Assembly (NCBI GenBank): GCA_023418255.1
Contig: JAEZZZ010000012.1
Location: 1 to 39,109, forward strand
Direction: 5' to 3'
Source of the DNA: Bacteroidota bacterium
GTDB lineage: Bacteria; Bacteroidota; Bacteroidia; Bacteroidales; Dysgonomonadaceae
Length of the DNA: 39,109 nt
Made by a program: the position numbers and the translations under genes
Shown here: piece by piece, positions 17,601-24,394 of the stretch
How the letters are laid out: each line of letters starts with the position of its first letter
How positions within the stretch are numbered: the first letter of the stretch is position 1
The notes under the pieces: generated by a model
Databases searched by the model: none
What the model was told of the DNA's origin: nothing
The model's input: only the letters and a program-made list of their open reading frames with translations

Positions 17601-17791
17601 TGGCAATGCGTTCCGGCATGGGACGCGAAGCCTACTCCCCTTTGGCAATAACCATTATTTTCGGTTTGCTTATCTCAATGTTAGTAACGCTTATTCTGGT
17701 TCCCACAATATATACATTGCTCAACCACAAAGTGCTGATAAGCGACCGCGAGAAGGTGAGAAAAAAGAAAAATCAATCAACAACAAATTAA
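14654..17791 (+). CDS. RND multidrug efflux transporter (AcrB/HAE1-type)
   Basis: This 1045-residue inner membrane pump has the RND layout of 12 membrane segments, with one large periplasmic loop after TM1 and another after TM7. TM1 starts VKRPIATAMLFIAIIMIG. TM4 carries AIGMVVDNAIVVLEN with Asp399. The position of the second AcrB aspartate (Asp408) is Asn400. In the TM10 region the AcrB lysine site falls within IVVNNGIVLVDYTNMLRKR, where an aspartate is present. This pattern is common in the broader HAE1 and CzcA-like branches. Proton-driven export of drugs, detergents or lipids is likely, and the substrate is not predictable. It is the fourth gene of the TetR-TolC-adaptor-pump operon. Confidence 0.94.
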   Translation: MKLPEFGVKRPIATAMLFIAIIMIGLVSLKILPLDIMPEMEFPSLTVITVYPGASANEVEEQVTKPLETVLSAAEHLKEITSSSKENVSFIKMRYDWGNDVTSAANNARDLMELAKSRLPAGAHTPVIYKINSSMMPILTYGVNAQESYAGIEHILEDKIASPLKKIDGVGTIIYLGYPDREIQVSVNPEQLAAYRLSVQQIATILKAENISIPGGNIKVGVYDFSVRVPGKFDSVEQIKNTVITAIGGKVIRLRDVAQVNDSFAETESFARNHKGRGVALMVQKQSGTNTLEVVNAVRAKMKELEKELPADMEFHEIISTDEIITESVSNLSSSIWYALVFVTLVVLFFLREWKSSLIIFIVMPVSLISAFITMYILNYSINIFSLMSLVIAIGMVVDNAIVVLENITQHIEKGSKPKQAAIFGTSEMGMAIAASTATTLVIFLPMLFMGGIVGIMFKQLAVITSVCLIMSLFAALTLTPMLSSRLLKPITKEGKKRSRFYRASEKIFVKVENGYRTVLAWAVFHKKITLTAAVLIFVVTIFLGRQIGTDYIPDFDAGDITVMFETEVGTSANVTDSIAQQILDIVREEVHELTPGGLAAVSGQTKDGALTTVGFSEGKNVGTVICHLSLPNERARSAKEIGDALEKRIEKIPEIEKLRIQAGSILSMAITGNQRPIEMHVSGKDFEKINNTARLLQQKMKESGAFSGVETSIDRGKLEVQIEVDKDKASQMALNTSLIGMQIRQNLYGTDAGDFTEQGNDYSIRIQYSPEYRNDIEKLNQMRITNLLGQQIPLSTVADISESFGLNEIQHRSQQRFVMTSAELNNVSLGEGHHIARQILNETEIPEGVEVTIGGHVTEQGQSFDDLYLILFLGIALVYMVMAAQFESFKDPFIILFAIPFTIVGVIWGFFLTGLTLSITTFIGIIMLVGIVVNNGIVLVDYTNMLRKRNYLLRDAIMEAGRSRLRPVLMTTFTTILGMLPMAMRSGMGREAYSPLAITIIFGLLISMLVTLILVPTIYTLLNHKVLISDREKVRKKKNQSTTN

Positions 17792-17804
17792 ACAATCAAT
17801 AGAG

Positions 17805-18110
17805 ATGAAATTTATATACTGCACCTGCAACGTGAGCATGCTCGAAACGCTTATTGAAGCGCTTGAAGAGGTGAAAGTGCGCGAATATCAGGTTATTGAT
17901 AAAGTGACGGCAAAAAACAAATTGGGCGATCCGCGCTTCAACACCCCTGTGTGGCCGGGATATAATTCGGCAGTACTGATTCAGGTAAGCCAAGACGAAA
18001 AAGCGAAAAATGTGATGCAGCGTATCCGTGAAATGAATAAAGAAGCATTCAACAATGGCGAAATAATCACCGCTTGCACCTGGACGCTTGATGATTATTG
18101 TTTTGAGTAG
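17805..18110 (+). CDS. PII-like small signalling protein linked to RND pump
   Basis: This 101-residue protein starts 13 bp after the RND gene, so it is the last gene of the operon. Its size and pattern suit a PII-like ferredoxin fold: a short strand (MKFIYCTCNVSM), helix (LETLIEALEEVKVREYQVID), a variable loop with PRFNTPVWPGYNS, a strand (AVLIQVS) and helix (AKNVMQRIREMNKEAFN), ending in a strand (IITACTWTLDDY). Proteins of this type occur at the end of several RND operons and probably tune pump activity or sense a ligand. No T-loop tyrosine typical of GlnB is seen. The ligand is unknown. Confidence 0.6.
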   Translation: MKFIYCTCNVSMLETLIEALEEVKVREYQVIDKVTAKNKLGDPRFNTPVWPGYNSAVLIQVSQDEKAKNVMQRIREMNKEAFNNGEIITACTWTLDDYCFE

Positions 18111-18158
18111 CCTTCTGTTAGGTGATGCACGATAAATTATCTTCTCAACTTCATTAAG

Positions 18159-18186
18159 TTGGTTTAAATAAAATGATGTAAATTTG
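18159..18186 (+). promoter_or_regulatory. promoter of the FUSC gene
   Basis: TTG (18159-18161) and TAAATTTG (18179-18186) are separated by 17 bases, the same spacing as at proS. The boxes lie 37 bases before the TTG start codon and make the FUSC gene independent of the efflux operon. Confidence 0.6.
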
Positions 18187-18222
18187 CACCCAAGTATGAA
18201 TTGATAAACATCAAGAGAACGT

Positions 18223-20364
18223 TTGAAAACCTACCGGCGCAATATATCCTACGCGTTATCCGACTTATGGATTAAGACTTTTTGGCAACATCCACATCGT
18301 CTGACGGCATTGAAAGTGACGGTATCCATCACCTTGTTGATGGTGCCGTTCGTTCTTATAAACAAAGCATTTGTGGGTATGACGCTGGCATTGGGCGTGT
18401 TGGCGGGAGCCATTGCCGAAACGGATGATCATCCCAAAGGAAGAGTAAAATCGTTAATACTCACAATTATCAGCTTTCTGGTTGCCGGTGCATCGGTGGA
18501 ATTGCTCTATCCGCACCCGCTTCTGTTTGCCATCGGGCTGTTTTGCTCCACTTTTTTATTCATCATCATAGGCGGCATCAGTGAGCGCTATAGGGGAATC
18601 ACTTTTGGAGCGTTACTTACAGGCGTTTATACCATGCTGGGCACACAACTCGGCAATCCGTGGTACTGGCAACCGCTTGTTTTGTCGGGTGGCGCGTTGG
18701 CCTATGGCATGGTGTCGCTGATCTTATTAAAAAACAAACCGTGGCGTCCTTTGCAAGAACGCCTTGCCCTTGGATATAAACATTTGGCGGAATATATCTA
18801 TATCAAATCAAAATTTTTCCCGAGCGACGAAACCAGTCAAGATTACCGAAGAAACAAACTGGCTCAAAAAAACATTGATGTGGTACAGGCAATTGACAGC
18901 ATCCACAATGTGTTGAGGAGTTATGCCTATGAAATAGGAAAAAAAGATGAAACATTGGGGCAATATTATCGTCAATGGTTAGTGTTACAACAGCTTCACG
19001 AACGTGCCACATCGAGTCACGAAAGTTATGACTTGCTTAGCAAACAAACCGATAGCATTATGTTGGTAGAAGGGTTGGGACATCTGTTGGTAGAACTATC
19101 ACGCTCGCTCTCCGAATTTTCCACCTCGCTACTCAACGGGAAAACATACAGACATCCGATGGCATTGGAATGGACGACAACCGCCCTTTCGGAGATGATG
19201 GAAAATCACGACACCGATTTTCAATATCCCACGCTGTCGCTCTTGTATAAAAACCTGAAAGAGATGGAGCGAACCATGCGTGGCATCGACAAAACGGCGG
19301 CACCGGATTATGTTCCATCCGATTATGTTCCTCTTTCCGGAAAGCAACGTCTTAAAGCCCTGTTCAATCATCGGCATCCGCGATTTCGTTATGCACTGCG
19401 TTTAAGCATATGCTTTGTTGTGGGCTACGCGTCGATGATTTTTTTTCATATCCAAAAAGGAGAATGGATATTGCTCACTTCATTATTTGTGTGTCAGCAA
19501 AACTATATCAGCACTCGCCTAAGGCTCGGTCAACGAATCATAGGCACCATCGAAGGGGTCGTCGTCGGGACGTTGTTGATACAGTTGCTGCCAACTTTGG
19601 GAGGAAATATTCTGCTGTTGCTGCTGTCGGTCTATCTCTTTTTCTATTACACAAAAGAGGATTACGCCACGGCCGTTGTCTTCATTACCATCACCGTCAT
19701 CAGCCTGTTTAACATACAGTTCAATCAAGGATTCGAAATTATGCTGCCACGAATATTCAACACCCTCATTGGCGGTATCCTTGCCTATCTCTCTGTGCGA
19801 TATATCATGCCGGATTGGCAATATAAAAACTTGCCTCAACTATTATCCAACGCCCTGCGTCGAAACAATGCCTATTTTAAAGCCGTTTACGACGATACCA
19901 TTCACTCGGAAAAATATGCCGTCAGACGGCAAAAAGCACATCAGGCAGATACGGCGCTCACCAACGCGTGGCGAAGCATTAAGGTGGAGCCTAAGGGGCG
20001 TGAAGAATTTCAACAAAAAGCATTTCGGCTCACCTATCTCAACCATAGCCTTTTGTCTTACATATCGGCCTTTGGCGCACATTGTCAAAACAAACGGGTG
20101 ACAGCAACAGAATGGAAGGCATGCAAAAGCATCGGCAAAACGTTGAAGTGCGCGCAAAAAACGCTAGACGGAACATATCAATCTGCAAACGAACAACCCG
20201 AAACGGATAAATATCAAGATAAGCATGCGGCTTTCACTCTAAATACAACGGATGACTCAGTTTCCAGAACGGAACTCTTACTGTCCAACATCAAACGACT
20301 GGCAGAAGAGTTGCTGAATGAGTCGCGAACGATGATGGAGAAAAAACAAAAAAGGAGGATATAA
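18223..20364 (+). CDS. FUSC family inner membrane protein (YccS/YhfK-like)
   Basis: This 713-residue protein has two membrane blocks, one at residues 25-165 with about six segments and another at 385-540. Between them is a cytoplasmic helical domain, and a soluble tail follows. This is the layout of the fusaric-acid-resistance-like / YccS family. Key stretches are the GMTLALGVLAGAIAETDDHP motif near residue 52 and a second similar block, GEWILLTSLFVCQQNY. The start is TTG at 18223, because the in-frame ATG upstream at 18196 is followed directly by a stop. Family members are proposed aromatic-acid exporters. The actual substrate is unknown. Confidence 0.85.
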   Translation: MKTYRRNISYALSDLWIKTFWQHPHRLTALKVTVSITLLMVPFVLINKAFVGMTLALGVLAGAIAETDDHPKGRVKSLILTIISFLVAGASVELLYPHPLLFAIGLFCSTFLFIIIGGISERYRGITFGALLTGVYTMLGTQLGNPWYWQPLVLSGGALAYGMVSLILLKNKPWRPLQERLALGYKHLAEYIYIKSKFFPSDETSQDYRRNKLAQKNIDVVQAIDSIHNVLRSYAYEIGKKDETLGQYYRQWLVLQQLHERATSSHESYDLLSKQTDSIMLVEGLGHLLVELSRSLSEFSTSLLNGKTYRHPMALEWTTTALSEMMENHDTDFQYPTLSLLYKNLKEMERTMRGIDKTAAPDYVPSDYVPLSGKQRLKALFNHRHPRFRYALRLSICFVVGYASMIFFHIQKGEWILLTSLFVCQQNYISTRLRLGQRIIGTIEGVVVGTLLIQLLPTLGGNILLLLLSVYLFFYYTKEDYATAVVFITITVISLFNIQFNQGFEIMLPRIFNTLIGGILAYLSVRYIMPDWQYKNLPQLLSNALRRNNAYFKAVYDDTIHSEKYAVRRQKAHQADTALTNAWRSIKVEPKGREEFQQKAFRLTYLNHSLLSYISAFGAHCQNKRVTATEWKACKSIGKTLKCAQKTLDGTYQSANEQPETDKYQDKHAAFTLNTTDDSVSRTELLLSNIKRLAEELLNESRTMMEKKQKRRI

Positions 20365-20437
20365 TAAGATGTGGATATATGATTTAGGAAAAGAAGCATA
20401 TAAAATAAAAATGTTTGCTTTAAAAAAACATATAAAG

Positions 20438-20968
20438 ATGAGATATATTTTCTGTTTAATAGTCGCCTTTACATCGAGCACTCTTTTTTCGCAAAAGATT
20501 GTGCATGCACCCAATACGCCCATATCACAAATAGAAGACAGCCTTTTGCTCTGTGAGCAGACAGTGTGCGACAGTTTGGTAAATTACACCAAAATGTTTG
20601 TTGGGAAACCGTATCGTTACGGACACAACTCACCCAAAACCGGATTTGATTGTTCTGGCTTGGTGTGGTATGTGTTCAAGCATTTTGGTATTGACGTGCC
20701 ACGCTCATCCATGCACTACATGAATGTCGGAACTCCCGTGTCGCTATCGGAAGCCAAGATCGGCGATATTATCTTGTTTACCCGTCCAAAACATGTCGAT
20801 AAGAACCGTGTAGGACATCTCGGAATTGTTTGCAAAACGGGCAACTGCCTGCAATTTATTCATGCCACATCAGGAAAGGCAAAAAGCGTAACCATCAGCT
20901 CCTTGACGCCTCATTACAAAAAACGATTCATAAAAATCACGCGCATACCAATAGGCTCTTCTCAATAG
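20438..20968 (+). CDS. NlpC/P60 family cell wall peptidase
   Basis: From the ATG at 20438 the protein has 176 residues with a cleavable signal (MRYIFCLIVAFTSSTLFSQ). The NlpC/P60 catalytic cysteine is in GFDCSGLVWYVF, the histidine is in VGHLGIVC, and a further polar site is FIHATSGK. The motif KPYRYGHNSPKTGFDCSG is typical for the family. Such enzymes cut D-gamma-glutamyl-diamino acid bonds of peptidoglycan in the periplasm. It follows the FUSC gene by about 70 bp and could share its transcript. Longer readings from 20369 or 20411 would add basic residues ahead of the signal peptide. Confidence 0.88.
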   Translation: MRYIFCLIVAFTSSTLFSQKIVHAPNTPISQIEDSLLLCEQTVCDSLVNYTKMFVGKPYRYGHNSPKTGFDCSGLVWYVFKHFGIDVPRSSMHYMNVGTPVSLSEAKIGDIILFTRPKHVDKNRVGHLGIVCKTGNCLQFIHATSGKAKSVTISSLTPHYKKRFIKITRIPIGSSQ

Positions 20969-21011
20969 GTCTTTCGGAAATATAATTCATCAAAATATAG
21001 GTGTAAATATT

Positions 21012-21271
21012 GACACCAAACTCATTCTTCGGCGACAAACACTCCATCGACACGTGTCAAAGATGCATTCCGCGTGGACAAATATACTTTTGACACGTGT
21101 CAAAATCTATTCGTCATGGTAGAATATAGTTTCGACACGTGTCGAAACTATATTCGGCGACGTCGAACATACCTTTGACTCGTGCCAAAATCTATTCGGC
21201 GACGTCGAACATACCTTTGACTCGTGACGCGGGATAGTTTGGCGGTGACAAATGGTGTTTTGACAAGCGAC
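21012..21271. repeat. phased 42-43 bp tandem repeat with CACGTG palindromes
   Basis: Seven GAC-anchored units begin at 21012, 21049, 21092, 21134, 21177, 21219 and 21262, with steps of 37, 43, 42, 43, 42 and 43. Three carry the palindrome GACACGTGTC, and two more have diverged to GACTCGTG. The spacers share TCTATTCGGCGACGTCGAAC and ACATACCTTTG. One unit is embedded in a perfect 34-nt palindrome (21122-21155). The step alternates around 42.5, which breaks any reading frame, so it is not a coding repeat. It fills most of the 485-bp gap between the NlpC/P60 gene and the end of the mesaconase operon. In the rest of the gap (21272-21453) I see nothing. Confidence 0.8.
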
Positions 21272-21453
21272 AAACCTATGTGCCGGATGCAAGAAACGTG
21301 TTTTGATGAAAAAGTTGGAATGATTTGCACTGCAAACATGGCATCCGGGCAATGGTCAAACAATCGTTTATTGAGAATTATACTCTTTAATTGGCATGAA
21401 TCGGAATTTATCGCGGTCTCCGATAGTTCCATCTCATCACTTCACGGAAAGAT

Positions 21454-22011
21454 TCATTGCTTTTGTTGATATTGTTGTCGCCCCACTTCATAGATGCTGT
21501 TGCCACGACAATCTACCACAACAATCACGGGCAGGCGTGTAACATGCAACTTACGAATGGCTTCGGTTCCCAAATCATCAAAAGCAATTACTTGGGCACT
21601 GTCCACGCATCGCGCCATAAGGGCCGCCGCACCTCCGATGGCGGCAAAAAACACGCCCGTGTGTTCTTTTATTGCATTTACGACTTCTTGGTTTCGCGAC
21701 CCTTTTCCAATCATTGCTTTCAACCCGTGGCGAATGAGCAGTGGCGAATAGGCATCCATACGCCCGGCGGTTGTGGGGCCGACCGAACCGATCGGTTTTC
21801 CCGGTTTTGCCGGGCAGGGGCCGGCATAATAGACAATTTGTCCCGTAAAATCAAACGGCGTCGGCTCGTTGTTTCGCAACATTTCGTACAATCGCTTGTG
21901 TGCCGCGTCACGCGCGGTATAGATGGTTCCCGAAATGTAAACCATATCGCCGGCTTTTAACGAACGTATGGTCTCATCGCTTACGGGTGCTTCTATGATT
22001 CGTTTTTCCAT
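21454..22011 (-). CDS. class I fumarase-type hydratase, beta subunit (probable mesaconase)
   Basis: This 185-residue protein matches the C-terminal swivelling domain of class I fumarases and L-tartrate dehydratases. It begins IEAPVSDETIRSLKAGDMVY, followed by GTIYTARDAAHKRL, the anion-binding GSVGPTTAGRMDAYSP and a later GSRNQEVVNAI. It is the last gene of the glutamate-fermentation locus, 57 bp after the alpha subunit. Beside methylaspartate ammonia-lyase, the two subunits most likely hydrate mesaconate to citramalate, although fumarate or tartrate activity cannot be excluded from sequence. Confidence 0.85.
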   Translation of the reverse strand: MEKRIIEAPVSDETIRSLKAGDMVYISGTIYTARDAAHKRLYEMLRNNEPTPFDFTGQIVYYAGPCPAKPGKPIGSVGPTTAGRMDAYSPLLIRHGLKAMIGKGSRNQEVVNAIKEHTGVFFAAIGGAAALMARCVDSAQVIAFDDLGTEAIRKLHVTRLPVIVVVDCRGNSIYEVGRQQYQQKQ

Positions 22012-22068
22012 TTTCTCTCCTCTCCTATTTTGCTTACATTCTGCAATCTTTGTCGAAAAATACTGCAG

Positions 22069-22911
22069 CTACAATTCGCCTTCGGCATGTCGTGTGGCGT
22101 GGCAACCAATATTGACCGAAACGGGCAGTCCGGCAATGTGCGTGGCAGATGTTATGATGTGAACCGCCATGGCGGTGGTGGTGCCTCCGAATCCGGCAGG
22201 ACCGATTCCCAGTTTATTGATTCTCTCCAACCAGTCTTTTTCCAGTGTGGCCAACATGGCGTCGTCGTTTAAGCTGCCCACGGGACGCAGCAGCGCCTTT
22301 TTGCTCATGTAGGCGGCCCGTTCCATGGTTCCGCCGATGCCTACTCCGACGATGATGGGTGGACACGAGTTTGGCCCGGCTTTGGAAACGGTGTCGACAA
22401 CAAAATCGCGCACGCCGTCGATTCCCATGCTGGGTGTGAGCATGGTTAAGGCACTTTTGTTTTCGCTGCCAAAACCTTTGGGCGACACGACGATGTGAAA
22501 CGTATCATCGGGGGTTATTTCGTAATGGATGATGGCGGGGGTATTGTCGCGCGTGTTGACGCGTCGAATGGGGTCGTTCACCACCGATTTGCGCAAATAT
22601 CCTTTTTCGTATCCTCGACGTACTCCTTCGTTGATTGCCTCTTCGATGTATCCTCCTCTTATCCCTACATTTTGTCCCATGGTGACAAAAACGACGGTCA
22701 TCCCGGTGTCTTGACAAATCGGGCTGCGCTCATCGCTGGCAATGCGTGCGTTTTCAATGAGTGTTTGGATGATTTCTCTACCCAATGGTGAACGCTCCGT
22801 GGTGAGGCAGCTTTTAAATTTGTCTTTGATGTCTTTTGTTATTACACAGCACGCCTCGACGCATAGTTTTTCAACAAGTTCCGTTATTTTTTCAGCTTCT
22901 ATATATCTCAT
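22069..22911 (-). CDS. class I fumarase-type hydratase, alpha subunit with 4Fe-4S site (probable mesaconase)
   Basis: This 280-residue alpha subunit has three cysteines expected to hold the oxygen-sensitive 4Fe-4S cluster: Cys66 (SPICQDTGM), Cys183 (PNSCPPIIVGVGIGG) and Cys270 (VNIGCHATRHAEGEL). The start overlaps the stop of the upstream ATPase gene by four bases (ATGA), so translation is probably coupled. With the beta subunit it forms a heteromeric hydro-lyase. The neighbours make mesaconate, so the role inferred is mesaconate to (S)-citramalate, the third step of the methylaspartate pathway. Confidence 0.87.
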   Translation of the reverse strand: MRYIEAEKITELVEKLCVEACCVITKDIKDKFKSCLTTERSPLGREIIQTLIENARIASDERSPICQDTGMTVVFVTMGQNVGIRGGYIEEAINEGVRRGYEKGYLRKSVVNDPIRRVNTRDNTPAIIHYEITPDDTFHIVVSPKGFGSENKSALTMLTPSMGIDGVRDFVVDTVSKAGPNSCPPIIVGVGIGGTMERAAYMSKKALLRPVGSLNDDAMLATLEKDWLERINKLGIGPAGFGGTTTAMAVHIITSATHIAGLPVSVNIGCHATRHAEGEL

Positions 22912-23852
22912 TCTTTACAGCTTCTTGCCAAGAAATATTTTGTGTTTCTATTATCAATGTCTTCAATATTGCCATCAATGAGTCCTGCCAAGCAAAAGGT
23001 CTTGGTTTTAGGGTCCTCCATAAATTCCTTAATCAAATTAAACGCTTCTATTTCGGATGTGTTGTGCACATGGAAGCGGGGTCCATCGCATGGCACAATG
23101 GTTTCTCCTACCAAAATATGGTCTTCGTCGTAATAGGATATGGGTAGGTTTTCGGCAATTCGCTTGCGCACACGCTCCTCTAAAAGCGATATGTCGAAAT
23201 CGGGTTTGTAGGGAAATTTCAACACAAATCCATTTCGAATATCCGAAAAGTAATATGAGTTTATCGCGACATCAAACTCCTCTTGCAGCACCAACATCAT
23301 TACCTCTTCGGCCGAATGTGCCATCTTTCGATATTTGAGTGACTCATGCACGATTTGGTAAATGCTTTCCGGCAACGGGCCAAAGATACTGGGACGCGTC
23401 ACGATGATTTCCTCGCCTATGCCTACAATGAGGTCGGCATTTTTTTGCAACATGGGATAGAGGAGATTGAAATGCTCAATCACGACTCTGCGTTTTCGTT
23501 TCAACAGGGCGTTTACATAATCCACAATTTCGTACATCTGTGTGAATGCCATCTGAAAACGTATGTCGAGATGAAACGTGGAGGCATCGTGTATTTCTGA
23601 GAGTGCGTTGCGCACCTGCATCATTCGTTTGGGATTGACAATGTCGTCGTCGTTGGATAGTTGCAGACCGGGAAACATGCCTTTTATGAGGCACGATTTT
23701 CCGGCTCCCGAATCGCCAATTATGCCAATCAGCCGATCATTGATTGATAGATGCTTGGCAGAAATTTGTTCGCCCAGAAACATGAGTCGTTCTTTTCCAC
23801 GCGGCGCGTAATATTGTGCCGACACCATATATTCTTGTGTGAGGTTTCGCAT
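22908..23852 (-). CDS. P-loop ATPase with C-terminal AlaRS second-additional-domain-like region
   Basis: This 314-residue protein has a Walker A loop GDSGAGKS at residues 46-53, followed by NDDD (67-70). The basic KRKRRVVIEHF (118-128) looks like a kinase-type core. Near the C-terminus, CDGPRFHVHNTSEIEAFNLI (255-274) resembles the zinc-binding motif of the alanyl-tRNA synthetase second additional domain (C-x-G-x-H-V-x-N-T-x-E-I). Cys255, His261, His263 and possibly His245 (DEDHILVG) are candidate ligands. I know of proteins annotated as alanine-tRNA synthetase second additional domain-containing in glutamate-fermenting anaerobes, but the function is not established. It overlaps the mesaconase alpha start and follows its own promoter-like box, so it belongs to this pathway or supports it. 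Confidence 0.65.
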   Translation of the reverse strand: MRNLTQEYMVSAQYYAPRGKERLMFLGEQISAKHLSINDRLIGIIGDSGAGKSCLIKGMFPGLQLSNDDDIVNPKRMMQVRNALSEIHDASTFHLDIRFQMAFTQMYEIVDYVNALLKRKRRVVIEHFNLLYPMLQKNADLIVGIGEEIIVTRPSIFGPLPESIYQIVHESLKYRKMAHSAEEVMMLVLQEEFDVAINSYYFSDIRNGFVLKFPYKPDFDISLLEERVRKRIAENLPISYYDEDHILVGETIVPCDGPRFHVHNTSEIEAFNLIKEFMEDPKTKTFCLAGLIDGNIEDIDNRNTKYFLARSCKE

Positions 23853-23903
23853 TTGTTTTTGTTAAACGATTGGTTATTCTGTCTTTTTTTTACGCTCTCA
23901 TGT

Positions 23904-23934
23904 CAAATATAGGCAATCTTTATTCAACGAACAA
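23904..23934 (-). promoter_or_regulatory. putative promoter of the ATPase-mesaconase genes
   Basis: TATATTTG (23904-23911) on the minus strand fits TAnnTTTG, and a TTG (23932-23934) lies 20 bases upstream. It suggests the last three genes can be transcribed separately from the mutase genes. Confidence 0.5.
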
Positions 23935-24006
23935 TGAGCAATGAGTCTTTAACAATTAGTAGTTGTTCTTTCTGATATGTGAGGGGACTTCCTAATTCTT
24001 GACATT

Positions 24007-24028
24007 TGTCGACGATTGCATGTTGGCA
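24007..24028. repeat. intergenic hairpin repeat, copy B
   Basis: TGTCGAC-GATTGCAT-GTTGGCA closely resembles copy A at 25906-25927. Similarity continues for about 45 bases toward the stop codon of the gene at 24077. It lies just past the DUF4387 gene in the 224-bp gap. Confidence 0.5.
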
Positions 24029-24076
24029 AGGTGTGTAAGCAAAGTTCCTCCGTCGCGATGTGCTCCCTTTTATCTC

Positions 24077-24394
24077 TTACAATTCAAATTCCACTCCCAT
24101 CAGTGGTTGATGTTGCTGGGCACCGTACACATCGGTTTCTCCCAGTGCTCCTGAGGGGATGGGCCGAACAATGGTGGTTTTGATGGCTTTTGCCGGGTCA
24201 AAGTAGACCATGCTTATAATGTCGGACTCGGGAATTCCATATAACTCGGCAAACATCTTTTTGTTGAAGATGTTGGCATCTTTTACTCTCGTGTACATAT
24301 CGAACTCCTTGAAAATTACATCGAACGTAAGTTCGTAGGGTCCGGAATTCTTGCTTCGGATAACGGAAGCCACGTCTGTTAATTTATATTTCAT
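24077..24394 (-). CDS. DUF4387 family protein, partner of AtuA-like protein
   Basis: This 105-residue protein has the DUF4387 pattern. It begins YKLTDVASVIRSKNSGPYEL, continues with TFDVIFKEFDMYTRVKD, and ends with IKTTIVRPIPSGALGETDVY. Its start overlaps the stop of the AtuA-like gene by four bases, which suggests a tight stoichiometric complex. DUF4387 proteins are regularly adjacent to AtuA-type proteins in several phyla, where the pair is thought to act as one enzyme. In this locus the pair sits between methylaspartate ammonia-lyase and the ATPase. No catalytic residues can be assigned. Confidence 0.82.
   Translation of the reverse strand: MKYKLTDVASVIRSKNSGPYELTFDVIFKEFDMYTRVKDANIFNKKMFAELYGIPESDIISMVYFDPAKAIKTTIVRPIPSGALGETDVYGAQQHQPLMGVEFEL

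Noticed and set aside
21107..21432. Open frames on the minus strand across the tandem repeats (repeating HESKVCSTSPN and TSQRYVRRRRI)
   Set aside because: They reflect the DNA repeat. The 42/43-base step breaks the frame and no homologue-like features are seen.
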